From the NCBI RefSeq assembly GCF_031954525.1, contig NZ_CP134867.1, positions 3,534,001 to 3,598,000 on the forward strand: a stretch of 64,000 nt of DNA, written 5' to 3'. Below the pieces are notes generated by a model, which was not told the DNA's origin, did not search any database, and was given only the letters and a program-made list of their open reading frames with translations. The translations under genes and the position numbers were made by a program. Of the stretch, positions 18,253-27,723 are shown one piece after another. The DNA is from Dyella sp. BiH032 (GTDB taxonomy: Bacteria; Pseudomonadota; Gammaproteobacteria; Xanthomonadales; Rhodanobacteraceae). Position 1 is the first letter of the stretch, and each line of letters starts with the position of its first letter.

Positions 18253-19053
18253 ATGAAGAAGCTGCTCGTCGCCCTTTCCGCCCTGCTCGCGCTGGCCGGC
18301 TGCTCATCCTCCGGCTCCGGCGATGGCGCCGGCGGCCAGAAGCTCGTCGTAGCGGCCACCGCCGTGCCGCATGCGGAGATCCTCAAGCAGGTCAAGCCGC
18401 TGCTGGCCAAGGAAGGCGTGGACCTGGAGATCAAAGTGTTCTCCGACTACGTGCAACCGAACGTCCAGGTCATCGAGAAGGCCGTGGACCTGAACTATTT
18501 CCAGACCAAGCCCTACCTGGACGAGTTCAACAAGAAGCGCGGCAGCCAGCTGACCATCGTCACCGGCGTGCACATCGAGCCGTTCGGTGCGTACTCGCGC
18601 AAGCTCAAGAACATCGCCGAGCTGCCGGACGGCGCCACCGTGACCTTGCCGAACGACCCGAGCAACAACAGCCGCGCCCTGCTCCTGCTCGCCCGCAACG
18701 GCATCATCACGATGAAGGACCCGAACGATGAGCTGGCCACGCAGAAGGACATCACGGCCAATCCCAAGCACCTGCAGTTCCGCGAGCTGGAAGCGGCGAT
18801 GCTGCCGCGTACGCTGGACGAAGTGGACCTGGCGCTGATCAACACCAACTACGCGCTCGCCGCCGGCCTGAACCCGACCAGGGACGCGCTGCTGATCGAA
18901 GGCAAGGACTCGCCGTATGTGAACTACCTGGTCGGCCGCCCTGACAACAAGGACGACCCGCGCGTGCAGAAGCTGGCCAAGGCGCTGACCAGTCCGGAGG
19001 TGAAAGCCTTCATCGAGCAGAAGTACCAGGGCGCGGTGCTGCCGGCGTTCTGA
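18253..19053 (+). CDS. metQ: Methionine-binding lipoprotein
   Basis: A 266-residue lipoprotein that delivers methionine to MetNI. The signal ends in the lipobox LALAGC (Cys17). The NlpA-family blocks are clear: VKPLLAKEGVDLEIKVFSDY, VDLNYFQTKPYLDEFN, NDPSNNSRALLLL and INTNYALAAGL. The 130-bp gap before it is longer than expected in an operon and contains a -10-like TACTCT near 18207, so metQ may have an extra promoter to make the binding protein in excess. Confidence 0.95.
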   Translation: MKKLLVALSALLALAGCSSSGSGDGAGGQKLVVAATAVPHAEILKQVKPLLAKEGVDLEIKVFSDYVQPNVQVIEKAVDLNYFQTKPYLDEFNKKRGSQLTIVTGVHIEPFGAYSRKLKNIAELPDGATVTLPNDPSNNSRALLLLARNGIITMKDPNDELATQKDITANPKHLQFRELEAAMLPRTLDEVDLALINTNYALAAGLNPTRDALLIEGKDSPYVNYLVGRPDNKDDPRVQKLAKALTSPEVKAFIEQKYQGAVLPAF

Positions 19054-19077
19054 ACGACCGGTTCCGCTGCCGACAAG

Positions 19078-19105
19078 AAAACGCCGGGCACCGCCCGGCG
19101 TTTTT
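19078..19105. terminator. Bidirectional terminator between metQ and pncB
   Basis: A nine-base-pair stem ACGCCGGGC (19081-19089) with 19093-19101, flanked by an A run on the left and T run on the right, serving both convergent genes. Confidence 0.85.
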
Positions 19106-19112
19106 CGTTCGA

Positions 19113-20309
19113 TCAGGCCGCTACTTCGTCGACCGGCGCGGGGATCTCGAAGACCTGCCGCAGATAAGCCACGTACGCCTTGTCCTCGCACATGTTCTTG
19201 CCGGGCGAATCGCTGAGCTTGGCCACTGGCTGCCCATTGCAGCGGACCATCTTGATCACGATGTTCAGCGGCGTCGGGCCGACGTCGTTGGTGAGGTTGG
19301 TGCCCACGCCGAACGCCAGCAGGCAGCGGCCACGGAAATGCTCGTAGAGGCTCATCACCTTCGGGATATCCAGGCTGTCGCTGAACACCAGTACCTTGTT
19401 GCGCGGATCGACGCGGTTGGCGCGGTAGTGCGCGAGCACGCGTTCGCCCCAGGCGAACGGGTCGCCGGAATCGTGCCGCGTGCCATCGAACAGCTTGCAG
19501 AAGTACATGTCGAAGTCGCGCAGGAAGGCGTTCAGGCCATAGACGTCCGACAAGGCGATGCCGAGGTCCCCGCGGTATTCCTTCGCCCAGGCTTCCAGCG
19601 CCGCCACCTGCGAATCGCGCAGGCGCGGCCCCAGGGCCTGGTGAGCCTGCAGGTATTCGTGCGCCAACGTACCCAGCGGCGTGAGCCCGAGCTTCCAGGC
19701 CAGCCAGACGTTGCTCGTGCCCGCCAGTTGCGGGCCCAGGCCATCGCGCAGCGACTTCACTACTTCCGCATGCCATTCGCGCGAGAAGCGCCGGCGCGTG
19801 CCGTAGTCGGCGATCTTGCAGCCGTCGTAATGGGTCGTATCGCGCAGCAGCGCGATCTTCTCGCGCAACCGGCGGCGTCCCTCGGCCAGGTCCAGGCCGC
19901 CGTGCGTGTTGCGGAAATACACTTCATTGATGATCGCCAGCAGCGGCACTTCGAACAGGATGGTGTGCAGCCAGGGGCCGACGATGTGGATCTCGATCTC
20001 GCCGTTGCCGCTCTCGGCCGGCTCGATCCGGACGTATTTCGAGTTGAGCTGGAATAGCCCCAGGAAATCGATGAAGTCGCTCTTGATGAAACGCCAGCTG
20101 CGCAGATAAGCCAGCTCCTCCTCGGTGAAGCGCAGACTGCACAGCGCATCCAGTTCGGCGCGGATCTCGTCGATGTAGGGCACCAGGTCGATGCCCGGAT
20201 TGCGGCACTTGAAGCGGTACTCCACCTGGGCCGCGGGGTATTGGTGCAGTACCACCTGCATCATCGAGAACTTGTACAGGTCGGTGTCGAGCAGCGAGCT
20301 GATGATCAT
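19113..20309 (-). CDS. pncB: Nicotinate phosphoribosyltransferase
   Basis: A 398-residue cytoplasmic enzyme of NAD salvage that joins nicotinate to PRPP with ATP hydrolysis. It starts with [17 protein letters not shown], the family hallmark. HDSGDP, VFSDSLD and [12 protein letters not shown] bind phosphate and PRPP; the His in [13 protein letters not shown] region is the phosphorylation-site neighbourhood. Length equals E. coli PncB (400). The start is ATG at 20307-20309. A minus-strand terminator 180 nt upstream belongs to the candidate small RNA or to a long pncB leader. Confidence 0.93.
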   Translation of the reverse strand: MIISSLLDTDLYKFSMMQVVLHQYPAAQVEYRFKCRNPGIDLVPYIDEIRAELDALCSLRFTEEELAYLRSWRFIKSDFIDFLGLFQLNSKYVRIEPAESGNGEIEIHIVGPWLHTILFEVPLLAIINEVYFRNTHGGLDLAEGRRRLREKIALLRDTTHYDGCKIADYGTRRRFSREWHAEVVKSLRDGLGPQLAGTSNVWLAWKLGLTPLGTLAHEYLQAHQALGPRLRDSQVAALEAWAKEYRGDLGIALSDVYGLNAFLRDFDMYFCKLFDGTRHDSGDPFAWGERVLAHYRANRVDPRNKVLVFSDSLDIPKVMSLYEHFRGRCLLAFGVGTNLTNDVGPTPLNIVIKMVRCNGQPVAKLSDSPGKNMCEDKAYVAYLRQVFEIPAPVDEVAA

Positions 20310-20484
20310 CGGGCGTCCATGGGGAGGAGAAGCGGCGCGCGCGCCGGGGCCGATTATCCTCGCGCGCCACGGCCTGGCGCGAGTCCGGCGGACCTCGGTC
20401 TGTCGAAAGTCCGCGTTCGAAAAGCAGGTAGCCGAACAGCGCACCTGTCGAAAGCGCACCTGTCGATGAAAAAAATGGGGAACC

Positions 20485-20630
20485 CGGAAAAATGAAAACC
20501 CCGGTAGCCAGGGGAGTAGCTACCGGGGTCTTGTCAGGCCGTCCTCTACAAAGAGGGGGAGAAAAAGAGGCGGCCCCCGACGACGCGATCCACTGCACCG
20601 TCTCATGTCGCCTCACGGCGATATGGTGGC
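20485..20630 (-). ncRNA. Candidate small RNA with C-rich loops upstream of pncB
   Basis: On the minus strand, hairpin 1 (20567-20575 with 20537-20546) has a 20-nt pyrimidine loop containing CTCCCCC. It is followed by a perfect ten-base-pair terminator stem (20519-20528 with 20499-20508) whose loop reads TACTCCCCTG and which ends in TTTTCATTTTT. A small TCGCC/GGCGA hairpin lies at the 5' end, and a -35-like TTGAAC about 20658-20663. Two CUCCCC loops on stable stems recall the Xanthomonas sX13 family of regulatory RNAs. The alternative is an attenuator: a 28-codon frame with LFLPLFV codons in the first loop exists, but pncB is not an amino-acid gene. Confidence 0.45.
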
Positions 20631-20779
20631 TTAGTGTGGCCGGGCCCGGCTTAGTTCAAGGGCGAATTTGGATCGGTTCAGGTTTCCGCCAGCTTCGCGA
20701 AAGGACCGTGGCAAGACGGGCGCCGCCGCCCGTCTCCCATGCCACAATCGCCCGCTTTCCACCCAAGGAAGGAGCCGCC

Positions 20780-21592
20780 ATGCCCCTGCTTCGCCGCCTC
20801 TGCCTGCTCGCGCTGCTGGTCGCCCTTCCCGCCGGGGCCGCCGAGCTGAAGATCGACCTGGGCCATGGGGCACAGACGCTGGAAAGCGCCCGGCTGGCAG
20901 CGCGCAAGGACGCCCGGCAGATCGACATCCCCCAGGACGTGGCCTACCACCGCCCCATGCGCTACCTCGCGGTGCCGCTGAAGGCCCTGCTGGCCGGCGC
21001 GACGTCCGCCGATCACCTGCAGTTCGTCGCCAGCGACGGCTTCGCGGCCGAGATCCCAGCTTCGCTCATCCTGGACGGCCATGGCGCGGAAGCCTGGCTG
21101 GCCGTGGAGGACCCGGCCAGCCCCTGGCCGGCGCTTCCGGGCAAGAGCCAGGGCGCGGGCCCGTTCTACGTCGTGTGGACGCGCCCGGAGGCAGGTGGAG
21201 TGAATCCCGAACAGTGGCCGTACCAGCTGGCCGCGATCCGCCGGCTGGACGAGGTCGCTGCGCGCTTCCCCGCCATGGCGCCGGACGCGTCGTTGCCCGC
21301 GGGGAGTCCGGAGCGCCGCGGTTTCGAGGTATTCCAGCGCATCTGCCTGGCCTGCCATACGCTCAACGGCCAGGGCGACGCCAGGCTGGGGCCGGATCTC
21401 AATATCCCGTACAGCCCCACCGAATATCTGCGCGCCGACCTGCTGCGCGCCTACGTGCGCGATCCGCAGTCACTGCGCCGCTGGCCGCAGGCCAAGATGC
21501 CCGGCTTCGACGCCAAGGTGCTGAGCGACACGGACCTCGACGCACTGCTGGCCTACCTGCGCCACATGGCCGGCCGCAAGAGCGGCCAGTAA
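20780..21592 (+). CDS. Exported monoheme cytochrome c with N-terminal molybdopterin-oxidoreductase-like domain
   Basis: A 270-residue secreted protein. The signal is cleaved after GAA. Residues about 25-150 resemble the small sulfite-oxidase-type molybdopterin-binding fold (VPLKALLAG, FVASDGFAAEIPASL) but I see no Mo-ligand Cys, so the domain probably binds no cofactor. Residues about 180-270 form a class I cytochrome c domain with heme site CLACH and a likely axial Met in KMPGF. The ATG has AAGGAAGGAG upstream. It stands alone and is convergent with the symporter gene. Electron donor or acceptor is unknown. Confidence 0.7.
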   Translation: MPLLRRLCLLALLVALPAGAAELKIDLGHGAQTLESARLAARKDARQIDIPQDVAYHRPMRYLAVPLKALLAGATSADHLQFVASDGFAAEIPASLILDGHGAEAWLAVEDPASPWPALPGKSQGAGPFYVVWTRPEAGGVNPEQWPYQLAAIRRLDEVAARFPAMAPDASLPAGSPERRGFEVFQRICLACHTLNGQGDARLGPDLNIPYSPTEYLRADLLRAYVRDPQSLRRWPQAKMPGFDAKVLSDTDLDALLAYLRHMAGRKSGQ

Positions 21593-21602
21593 GGCGCGCG
21601 GC

Positions 21603-22877
21603 TCAGCGCGCGGGTTCCTCCGCGCGCACGCCATCGGGCGCGGTGTCCGGCTGATAGACGTCCATGTCCAGCAGGCCCTGTTCGCGCGCCACCAGCACCG
21701 GCACCAGCATCTGGCCGGTCACGTTGGTCATGGTGCGCATCATGTCGAGCACGCGGTCGATGGCGACCAGATAGCCGATGCCCTCCACCGGCAAGCCGGC
21801 GGAACTGAGCACCAGCGTGACCATCACCGTCGCCGTGCCCGGCACGCCGGCCGTGCCGAACGAGCCCAGCACGGACGCCAGCAGGATCACGAAGTACTGC
21901 GTGGGCTCCAGATGCAGACCGAAGTACTGCGCGACGAAGATCGAGCTGATCGCAGGATAGATGGCTCCGCAGCCGTCCATCTTGATACTGGCGCCCAGCG
22001 GCACCGCGAAGGACGCATAGGCCGGCGACACACCCAGGTTCTGCGTCACGCTGCGCAACGCCACCGGCATCGAGGCGAAGCTGGAAGACGAGGTGAAAGC
22101 CACCTGCATGGCGGGAAACACCCCGCGGAAGAACCGCCGCGGGCTGAGGCCATGCGCCATCAACAAACCGCCGTAGACCACCACGATCTGCACCGCGCAG
22201 GCCAGGTAGAGCGCCAGCACGAATTTGCCCAGCGGCAGCAGTTTCTCGAAACCGTAGCCGGCGACGAGGGCGGCGATCAGGCCGAAGGTGCCGATGGGCG
22301 TCATCTCCAGCACGAAGCGCGTGACCTGGATCATCGCGTCGTTGGCTTCGCCGAACAGCTCGCGCAGCCGCGCGGACTTCTCGCCGATCTTCACCAGCGC
22401 CAGCCCTAACAGTGCGGCGAAGAAGATCACCTGCAGGATCTTGCCCTCCGACAGCGCGCGGAACGGATTGGTCGGCACCACGTCGAGCAGCACCTTCACG
22501 GCCGAAGGCACCTCGCGCACCTTGTAGTCCGCCGCCTTTGCCAACTGCCCCACGCCCAGCCCCGGGTCGGTGAGCTCCCCCACCAGCAGACCCACGCCCA
22601 CCGCCAGCGCCGCGGTCACCGCGAACCAGAGGAAGGTGCGTCCGCCGAGCGCGGCCATGCGCTGCACGCCATGCAGACTCGCGACGCTGTTCACCACGGC
22701 GAAGAACACCAGCGGCACGGCGATCATCTTGATCAGCGCGACGTAGACTTCCCCCATAGGCTGGAACCACGCCACGGAGGCCGGCCCGCATGCCCAGCCG
22801 GCCAGCGCGCCGAGCACGAAGCCCGCGAGCACACGCTTCCAGAAACGGATGCCGAGCCACCAGGAAACCAGCTTCAA
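21603..22877 (-). CDS. Dicarboxylate/amino acid:cation symporter (DAACS)
   Basis: A 424-residue inner-membrane transporter of the GltP/DctA family that imports C4-dicarboxylates, glutamate or aspartate with H+ or Na+. Key motifs are SSSSFASMP (hairpin 1), the NMDG-like KMDGCGAIYPAI helix 7 and TAGVPGTATVM (hairpin 2). Substrate is uncertain; the helix 8 region DRVLDMMRTMTNVTGQ is closer to the DctA/GltT branch and includes the conserved Asp and Asn. Start is TTG at 22877 with AGGAG seven bases upstream. Confidence 0.88.
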   Translation of the reverse strand: MKLVSWWLGIRFWKRVLAGFVLGALAGWACGPASVAWFQPMGEVYVALIKMIAVPLVFFAVVNSVASLHGVQRMAALGGRTFLWFAVTAALAVGVGLLVGELTDPGLGVGQLAKAADYKVREVPSAVKVLLDVVPTNPFRALSEGKILQVIFFAALLGLALVKIGEKSARLRELFGEANDAMIQVTRFVLEMTPIGTFGLIAALVAGYGFEKLLPLGKFVLALYLACAVQIVVVYGGLLMAHGLSPRRFFRGVFPAMQVAFTSSSSFASMPVALRSVTQNLGVSPAYASFAVPLGASIKMDGCGAIYPAISSIFVAQYFGLHLEPTQYFVILLASVLGSFGTAGVPGTATVMVTLVLSSAGLPVEGIGYLVAIDRVLDMMRTMTNVTGQMLVPVLVAREQGLLDMDVYQPDTAPDGVRAEEPAR

Positions 22878-22973
22878 GGGCGCACTCCTGCCGAACCAAA
22901 GGCCCGACCTTACACCCGGAACGGCCGTCTGGACGTCCAGACGGCAACACAGCGTTTCCTCACGAGAACGATC

Positions 22974-24071
22974 TCAGGGCGCCCCGATGCTGCCTTCCGC
23001 CGAACCGGCGACGAGACGACGCAGAGTGCGGTCGCGCTCGTCCTTGGGCTGGCGGGCGAGCCGCCGCACATCCGCATAAAACAGCTGCCACTGCCCTTCC
23101 GCCTGCCGGAAGATCGCCGCGAAGGCGGGCTTCCACTGGTCGTAGAGGCCGAAGGGCAGCAGCCGCGCGTTATTGATGGGGGCCGCCACCCAGGCGTCGT
23201 AACGGTGATCGTCCGGCCAGTTGGCGTCGCGCCACTCGCGGTAGCGCTCGCGGAAGGCGGCGATCTCCGCCTGCTTGGCCTGCTCCAGGGCGGCGGCGTC
23301 GCCACCCCTGGCGTAGGCCTCGCGCAACCGGTCGCGCAGACCCAGCACCAGGCGGGTGAATCCGTCTTCTTCGGCCTGCAACCGGCCCGATGGCGGCGGA
23401 AGGCCGCGCGACGCGCGCCAGGCGGCCAGGCCCTGCTCCTGGACGAAGCTGGCGAAGGACTCATTGAAAGCGCTGTCGTCCTGCACGTAGATCAGCTGGT
23501 GCGCCAGCTCGTGGAAGATGGTGCCGGCCAGTTCGTCGTCGTCCCAGCGCAGCATGCTGCTGAGGATCGGGTCGGCGAACCAGCCCAGTGTCGAATAGGC
23601 GGCCACGCCCCCTACGTAGACGTCGTCGCCCAGACCCTTCAGCCTTGCCGCCTCACCCTTGGCCCTGGCTTCGTCGAAATAACCGCGGTAGGCCACGCAG
23701 CCGGCGATGGGAAAGCAATGCCGCACGGCATCCACCGAATAACGCGGCGTGGCGAACACGTTCCACACCACGTAGGGGCGGCCCAGGTCGACGTAGCGGG
23801 TATAGCTGCGGTTGTCGGGCAGGCCCAGCCGCTCCGTGGCGAACCGGCGCGCCTGCTGCGCCAGCTCCAGGCGGCGCGCCAGTTTGGGGTCGGTGTCCGG
23901 ATCGGCGATGACCCGCGCCACCGCGCGCTGGTTGAACAGAAGCTCGCTCTGGCCATGGGCCACGTGCGCGTAATAGCGCAGTCCGCCGCAGGCGGATAAC
24001 GAAAGGCCCACCGCCACGAGGGCGATGAGCCTGTTCAGTCGTTGCGGTCGACGCGTTCCCGGCCATTCCAT
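22974..24071 (-). CDS. Putative zinc aminopeptidase (COG4324), lipoprotein
   Basis: A 365-residue predicted metallopeptidase. A lipobox LSLSACGG anchors it to a membrane. HELAHQLIY in the middle is the zinc-binding HExxH, and NESFASFVQEQG about 20 residues later supplies the third ligand Glu. Flanking blocks GVAAYSTLGWFADPILSSML and NNARLLPFGLYDQW identify the COG4324 family annotated as predicted aminopeptidase; substrates are not established. The ATG at 24069-24071 is chosen; a GTG at 24107 in frame is possible. It follows a small lipoprotein gene on the same strand. Confidence 0.8.
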   Translation of the reverse strand: MEWPGTRRPQRLNRLIALVAVGLSLSACGGLRYYAHVAHGQSELLFNQRAVARVIADPDTDPKLARRLELAQQARRFATERLGLPDNRSYTRYVDLGRPYVVWNVFATPRYSVDAVRHCFPIAGCVAYRGYFDEARAKGEAARLKGLGDDVYVGGVAAYSTLGWFADPILSSMLRWDDDELAGTIFHELAHQLIYVQDDSAFNESFASFVQEQGLAAWRASRGLPPPSGRLQAEEDGFTRLVLGLRDRLREAYARGGDAAALEQAKQAEIAAFRERYREWRDANWPDDHRYDAWVAAPINNARLLPFGLYDQWKPAFAAIFRQAEGQWQLFYADVRRLARQPKDERDRTLRRLVAGSAEGSIGAP

Positions 24072-24128
24072 GGATCGATTGTGCCGGGCGCCGGTATCGG
24101 CCGTCACCCGGCAGGAACGGAGAGACGC

Positions 24129-24494
24129 TCAGCGCCCGTGGCCGTTCCAATGCCCCCGGCCGCCGCCCCAGCCGCCCCGGTGTCCGCCGCCCCGCCAGCC
24201 GCCACCGCGATCCCAATAGCGGCCGTGGTCGTGCCAGCGGGAGCCGCCGCCGTACCACACCCCGCCAATGCTCACGCTTACCGGCGGCGCGTAGCAGCAA
24301 CCATAGCCGCCGTAGTAGGCCGGATAAGCCGGCGCGTAATACCCGTCGTCGTAGACCACCGTCGAACCGCGGCCGTAGTAGGCGTCGCCGACGTAGGTGG
24401 AGCTGCGGACGTAGCTATAACCCGGGTCGTAATAGCAACCCGACAGGGCCGCGGTCGCGGCGACGAGCGAAAGGCCGGCAAGCAGGCGTTTCAT
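24129..24494 (-). CDS. Small Tyr/Gly/His-rich lipoprotein
   Basis: A 121-residue low-complexity lipoprotein with lipobox ALSGCYYD. A Tyr-rich stretch (about residues 18-70) is followed by a Gly/Trp/His/Arg-rich C-terminus. Similar low-complexity YXX-repeat lipoproteins are common in Xanthomonadales and often sit near stress genes, but no function is known. The ATG follows GAGGTG. It lies 57 bp ahead of the aminopeptidase gene and may be cotranscribed with it. Confidence 0.65.
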   Translation of the reverse strand: MKRLLAGLSLVAATAALSGCYYDPGYSYVRSSTYVGDAYYGRGSTVVYDDGYYAPAYPAYYGGYGCCYAPPVSVSIGGVWYGGGSRWHDHGRYWDRGGGWRGGGHRGGWGGGRGHWNGHGR

Positions 24495-24554
24495 GGCGCA
24501 CCTCGGAAGTCGATGGCGCCACGCTAGGCCCGCCGCGTTGAATGCGCACTGAGC

Positions 24555-24575
24555 GAAAACCCGCCGCATGGCGGG
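24555..24575 (-). terminator. Terminator after the rhomboid gene
   Basis: A six-base-pair stem CCCGCC (24560-24565) with 24570-24575 and GCAT loop is followed on the minus strand by TTTTCG. Confidence 0.55.
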
Positions 24576-24595
24576 CGTTTAGCCGGTGGCGGGCG

Positions 24596-25201
24596 TCAGA
24601 ATCGCGGCTGGGCGAGCTGGCTCAGGAAATGCGAGATCACTTCCGGCCGGATCAGAACGGTGAACGCGATGCCATACGCCGCGCCCCACAGATGCGCGCT
24701 GTGGTTGACGTTGTCCCGGCCGTGCCGGTCCATCCAGATCGAATACGCCACGTACAGCACGGCGTAGATGATCGCCGGCATCGGCAGCACGAACACCACG
24801 ATGCGTGCCCACGGCGCCAGCAGGATGAACGCGAACAGCACCGCCGATACCGCGCCGGAGGCGCCCAGGCTGCGATAGCTGGCGTTGTGCCGGTTCTTCA
24901 GGAAGGTCGGCAGGATCGAGACCACCAGCGCGCCGATGTAGAACAGCAGGAACCCGGTCTTGCCGAGCCGGTCGGCGTAAAAGCCTTCCATCACGCGCCC
25001 GAAGAAGAACAGCGTGATCATGTTGAACAGCAGGTGCCCGAAGTCCGCGTGGATCAGCCCGTAGGTCACCAGGCGGTGGTATTCCTTCTTCTTCTCGATC
25101 GCCGGCGGCCACAGGATCAGGTCTTCCATCAGGCGCCCGTTGTTGAGCGCCATGAACGACACGATGCAGGTGACGGCGATGATGAGCAGGGTGATCAGCA
25201 T
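24596..25201 (-). CDS. Rhomboid family intramembrane serine protease
   Basis: A 201-residue membrane protease with six hydrophobic segments. The catalytic dyad is clear: GASGAVSA with Ser115, and HSAHLWGAAYG with His170 in the last helix; HADFGHLLFNM carries the conserved His-x-x-x-x-His and Asn of helix 2 that form the oxyanion hole. It should cleave transmembrane segments of unknown client proteins. It is divergent from the phzF-like gene with 135 bp between. Confidence 0.9.
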   Translation of the reverse strand: MLITLLIIAVTCIVSFMALNNGRLMEDLILWPPAIEKKKEYHRLVTYGLIHADFGHLLFNMITLFFFGRVMEGFYADRLGKTGFLLFYIGALVVSILPTFLKNRHNASYRSLGASGAVSAVLFAFILLAPWARIVVFVLPMPAIIYAVLYVAYSIWMDRHGRDNVNHSAHLWGAAYGIAFTVLIRPEVISHFLSQLAQPRF

Positions 25202-25336
25202 GCGGAGGGTTCCGGGGCGGATACGGCAAAGCGCGCATCTTGGCGGCCCGGCGCCCGCTTGTCGACCTCGCCCGCGGTGCGGCGGCGACGTATGATGCGC
25301 GGCTTGCGCGCCTCCTCCCCCGCGATACCTCCCCTC

Positions 25337-26221
25337 ATGTCACCCATTCGTTATCTGCATCTGGACGTCTTTGCCGCTTCTCATGGCGGCGGCAACCACC
25401 TGGGCGTGGTCACCGACGCCACCGGCTGGAGCGATGACCAGATGCAGCGTTTCGCTCGCTGGACCAACCTGGTCGAGACCACTTTCCTGCTGCCGCCCAG
25501 CGACCCGAAAGCCAGCTACCGCGTGCGGATTTTCACCCCGCACAAAGAAATCCCGTTCGCCGGCCACCCCAGCATCGGCAGCGCGCATGCCGTGCTCGAA
25601 TGCGGGCTCGCCTCGCCGCATGACGGTCTGTTGTGGCAGGAATGCGGCGCCGGCGTGCTGCCGATCCGTGTCGAGGGCGAAGCTGCCGCGCGCCAGTTGC
25701 TATTGCATTCGCCCGACGCGGTGGTGGAGAAGACCGGCACCGACGCCCATCCGCTGCTCGCCGCGGCTCTGGCCGGCATCGGGCTCGGCACCTTGCCGCC
25801 TGCCTACGTCGCCGGCGGCCGCCACTGGTGGCTGGCCGAATGCGCCGACGAGGCGAGTCTGCGCGCCTGGCAGCCGGACCATGCCGCGATCGGCGCCCTG
25901 GCACGCGCCACCGACAGCCTCGGCCTGTGTGCCTTCGCGCGCAGCGCGCACCCGGACTACCAGCTGGTGGTCCGTGCCTTTCCGGCGGGTGTGGGCATCG
26001 TCGAAGACCCCGCCTCCGGCGCGGCGAACGGCCTGATCGCCGCCTATATCGCCCACGCCGAACCGCAAGGTCCGCTGGCGTCCGGCTACACCGTCAGCCA
26101 GGGCCGCGAGATCGGCCATGACGCCAGCCTGCGCGTGCGCATCATCGACGGCGCGGTGTGGATCGGCGGCCGCACCAACACTGTGGTCGACGGCACGCTG
26201 CGCTGGGACGGCACCGCTTGA
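25337..26221 (+). CDS. PhzF family epimerase/isomerase
   Basis: A 294-residue protein of the PhzF/diaminopimelate-epimerase fold. The catalytic Glu in NLVETTFLL (about residue 47) and the [11 protein letters not shown] loop are conserved, as is [21 protein letters not shown]. No other phenazine genes are present, so phenazine synthesis is not implied; most such orphan members have unknown substrates. A -10-like TATGAT lies at about 25291. The stop codon overlaps the TTG start of the next gene. Confidence 0.85.
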   Translation: MSPIRYLHLDVFAASHGGGNHLGVVTDATGWSDDQMQRFARWTNLVETTFLLPPSDPKASYRVRIFTPHKEIPFAGHPSIGSAHAVLECGLASPHDGLLWQECGAGVLPIRVEGEAAARQLLLHSPDAVVEKTGTDAHPLLAAALAGIGLGTLPPAYVAGGRHWWLAECADEASLRAWQPDHAAIGALARATDSLGLCAFARSAHPDYQLVVRAFPAGVGIVEDPASGAANGLIAAYIAHAEPQGPLASGYTVSQGREIGHDASLRVRIIDGAVWIGGRTNTVVDGTLRWDGTA

Positions 26222-26712
26222 AGCTCCCGCCTGCCTATGCGGATGCCAGCATCTGGGTGGACGCGGACGCCTGCCCCGTCGCCATCAAGGAAATCCTGTT
26301 CCGCGCCGCCGAACGCGAACAGGTGCCGGTCACGCTGGTCGCCAACCAGTTCCTGCGCACGCCCCCGTCGCGCTTCGTGCGCGCCATCCAGGTGGCCGGC
26401 GGCTTCGACGTCGCCGACGCGGAAATCGCCCAGCGCGTCGCGCCCGGCGACCTGGTAGTGACCCAGGACATCCCACTCGCCGCTCAGGTGATCGCCAAGG
26501 GGGCGCTGGCCGTGCATCCGCGCGGCGAACTGTTCACCACCGATACCATCGCCCAGCGCCTGGGCATGCGGAACTTCATGGAAGAACTGCGCGGCGCCGG
26601 CATCGATACCGGCGGCCCCGCCGCCTTCCACCCGCGCGACAAGCAGGCATTCGCCAACCAGCTCGACGCCTGGCTCGCCCGCCGCCGGCAGGCGCGCCAG
26701 ACGCGCGGCTGA
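26218..26712 (+). CDS. yaiI: YaiI/YqxD (DUF188) family protein
   Basis: A 164-residue cytoplasmic protein of the UPF0178 family, a PIN-like fold of unknown substrate. The signature [15 protein letters not shown] opens the domain; [12 protein letters not shown] and the C-terminal [10 protein letters not shown] also match. No ATG exists in frame ahead of the conserved region; the TTG at 26218, whose last two bases begin the phzF stop, is the only plausible start and implies coupling. It is about 12 residues longer than the E. coli protein at the ends. Confidence 0.82.
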   Translation: MKLPPAYADASIWVDADACPVAIKEILFRAAEREQVPVTLVANQFLRTPPSRFVRAIQVAGGFDVADAEIAQRVAPGDLVVTQDIPLAAQVIAKGALAVHPRGELFTTDTIAQRLGMRNFMEELRGAGIDTGGPAAFHPRDKQAFANQLDAWLARRRQARQTRG

Positions 26713-26713
26713 T

Positions 26714-27598
26714 TCAGCCTGCGCGATCCAGTCCCGCGCGCCGCGCAGCGACCATCGCCAGCGCCGACCAGTCCACGTCCTCGTCGCCCAGCGCCAGCGT
26801 TTCCAGCAGGCTGTCGCGCAGCACGCTGGCGAACGGCAGCGGCACGCGTGCCGCGTCGGCGGCGGACAAGGCCAGGTTGATGTCCTTGTAGCCCAGCGGC
26901 AGCGCGAAGCCGGCCGGCTTGAAGCGCTGTTCCGCGATCAGCTTCGCGTAGCCCTGGTAGGGCGGCGAGGCGAACAGCGTGCTGGTCATCAGTTCCAGGA
27001 AATCGCCCGCGCTCACGCCATGGGCGCGCGCCAGCGCCGAAGCTTCGGCCATGCTTTCGATCGCCGCGCCCAGCATGAAGTTGCCCGCGATCTTCACCAC
27101 GTTGGCGCGTTCCGCCTCCTCGCCCATCGGCCAGATCGCGCTGCCCATGGCCTCCAGCAGCGGCCGCATCCGCTCGACGACCGCCGGCTTGCCGGCGACA
27201 ACGATATTGAGCCGTCCGGCCGCGGCGACGTCCGGACGTCCGAACACCGGCGCCGCCAGATAGTCCAGCCCGCGCTCCTCATGCGCTGCCGCCAGCTCGC
27301 GCGCCAGGGCCACCGACACGGTGGCGTGGTTGACGTGGGCCGTACCCTTGTCCATCTCGTCGAGCAGGCCGCTGTCCAGCACCACCTCGCGCACGGCCTT
27401 GTCGTTGGACAACATGCTGAACAGCACCTCGCCCTGCGCGGCGCGTTCCGGCGTGCTCGCCACTTTGGCGCCCAGCGATGCGAGCGGTTCGGTGGCTTCG
27501 GGCGAACGGTTCCAGACCGTTACCGCATGGCCGGCCTTGATGAGATTGCTGGCCATCGCGCTGCCCATCGCGCCCAGGCCGATGAATCCGACTTTCAT
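26714..27598 (-). CDS. NAD(P)-dependent 3-hydroxyacid dehydrogenase (GarR/3-HIBADH family)
   Basis: A 294-residue beta-hydroxyacid dehydrogenase. The N-terminal GFIGLGAMGSAMASNLIKAGH is the Rossmann loop; NHATVS is the substrate-binding block (usually D-x-S-T); KIAGNFMLGAAIESMAEA has the catalytic Lys. Related enzymes oxidise 3-hydroxyisobutyrate, tartronate semialdehyde or glyoxylate. The substituted VNHATVS suggests a non-standard substrate such as a succinic semialdehyde-type compound. ATG with GGAGAG upstream. Convergent with yaiI with almost no gap. Confidence 0.82.
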   Translation of the reverse strand: MKVGFIGLGAMGSAMASNLIKAGHAVTVWNRSPEATEPLASLGAKVASTPERAAQGEVLFSMLSNDKAVREVVLDSGLLDEMDKGTAHVNHATVSVALARELAAAHEERGLDYLAAPVFGRPDVAAAGRLNIVVAGKPAVVERMRPLLEAMGSAIWPMGEEAERANVVKIAGNFMLGAAIESMAEASALARAHGVSAGDFLELMTSTLFASPPYQGYAKLIAEQRFKPAGFALPLGYKDINLALSAADAARVPLPFASVLRDSLLETLALGDEDVDWSALAMVAARRAGLDRAG

Positions 27599-27723
27599 GC
27601 ATGCTCTCCGCGAACGAATGGGAAATGGAAAGGCATCGGGAATCTCTATCGGGGTGGCCGAAGAGATGCCTGGTTTTCGCGTGCATTCACCATGCGCCGG
27701 CGCCAGTGGACATCGCGTGCACT

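Noticed and set aside
20490..20616. A leader-peptide attenuator for pncB with LFLPLFV codons.
   Set aside because: pncB is not an amino-acid biosynthesis gene and the C-rich loops fit a small RNA as well or better. Kept as an alternative reading.
25337..26221. Part of a phenazine cluster because of PhzF.
   Set aside because: No other phz gene is nearby and PhzF-like orphans are common.
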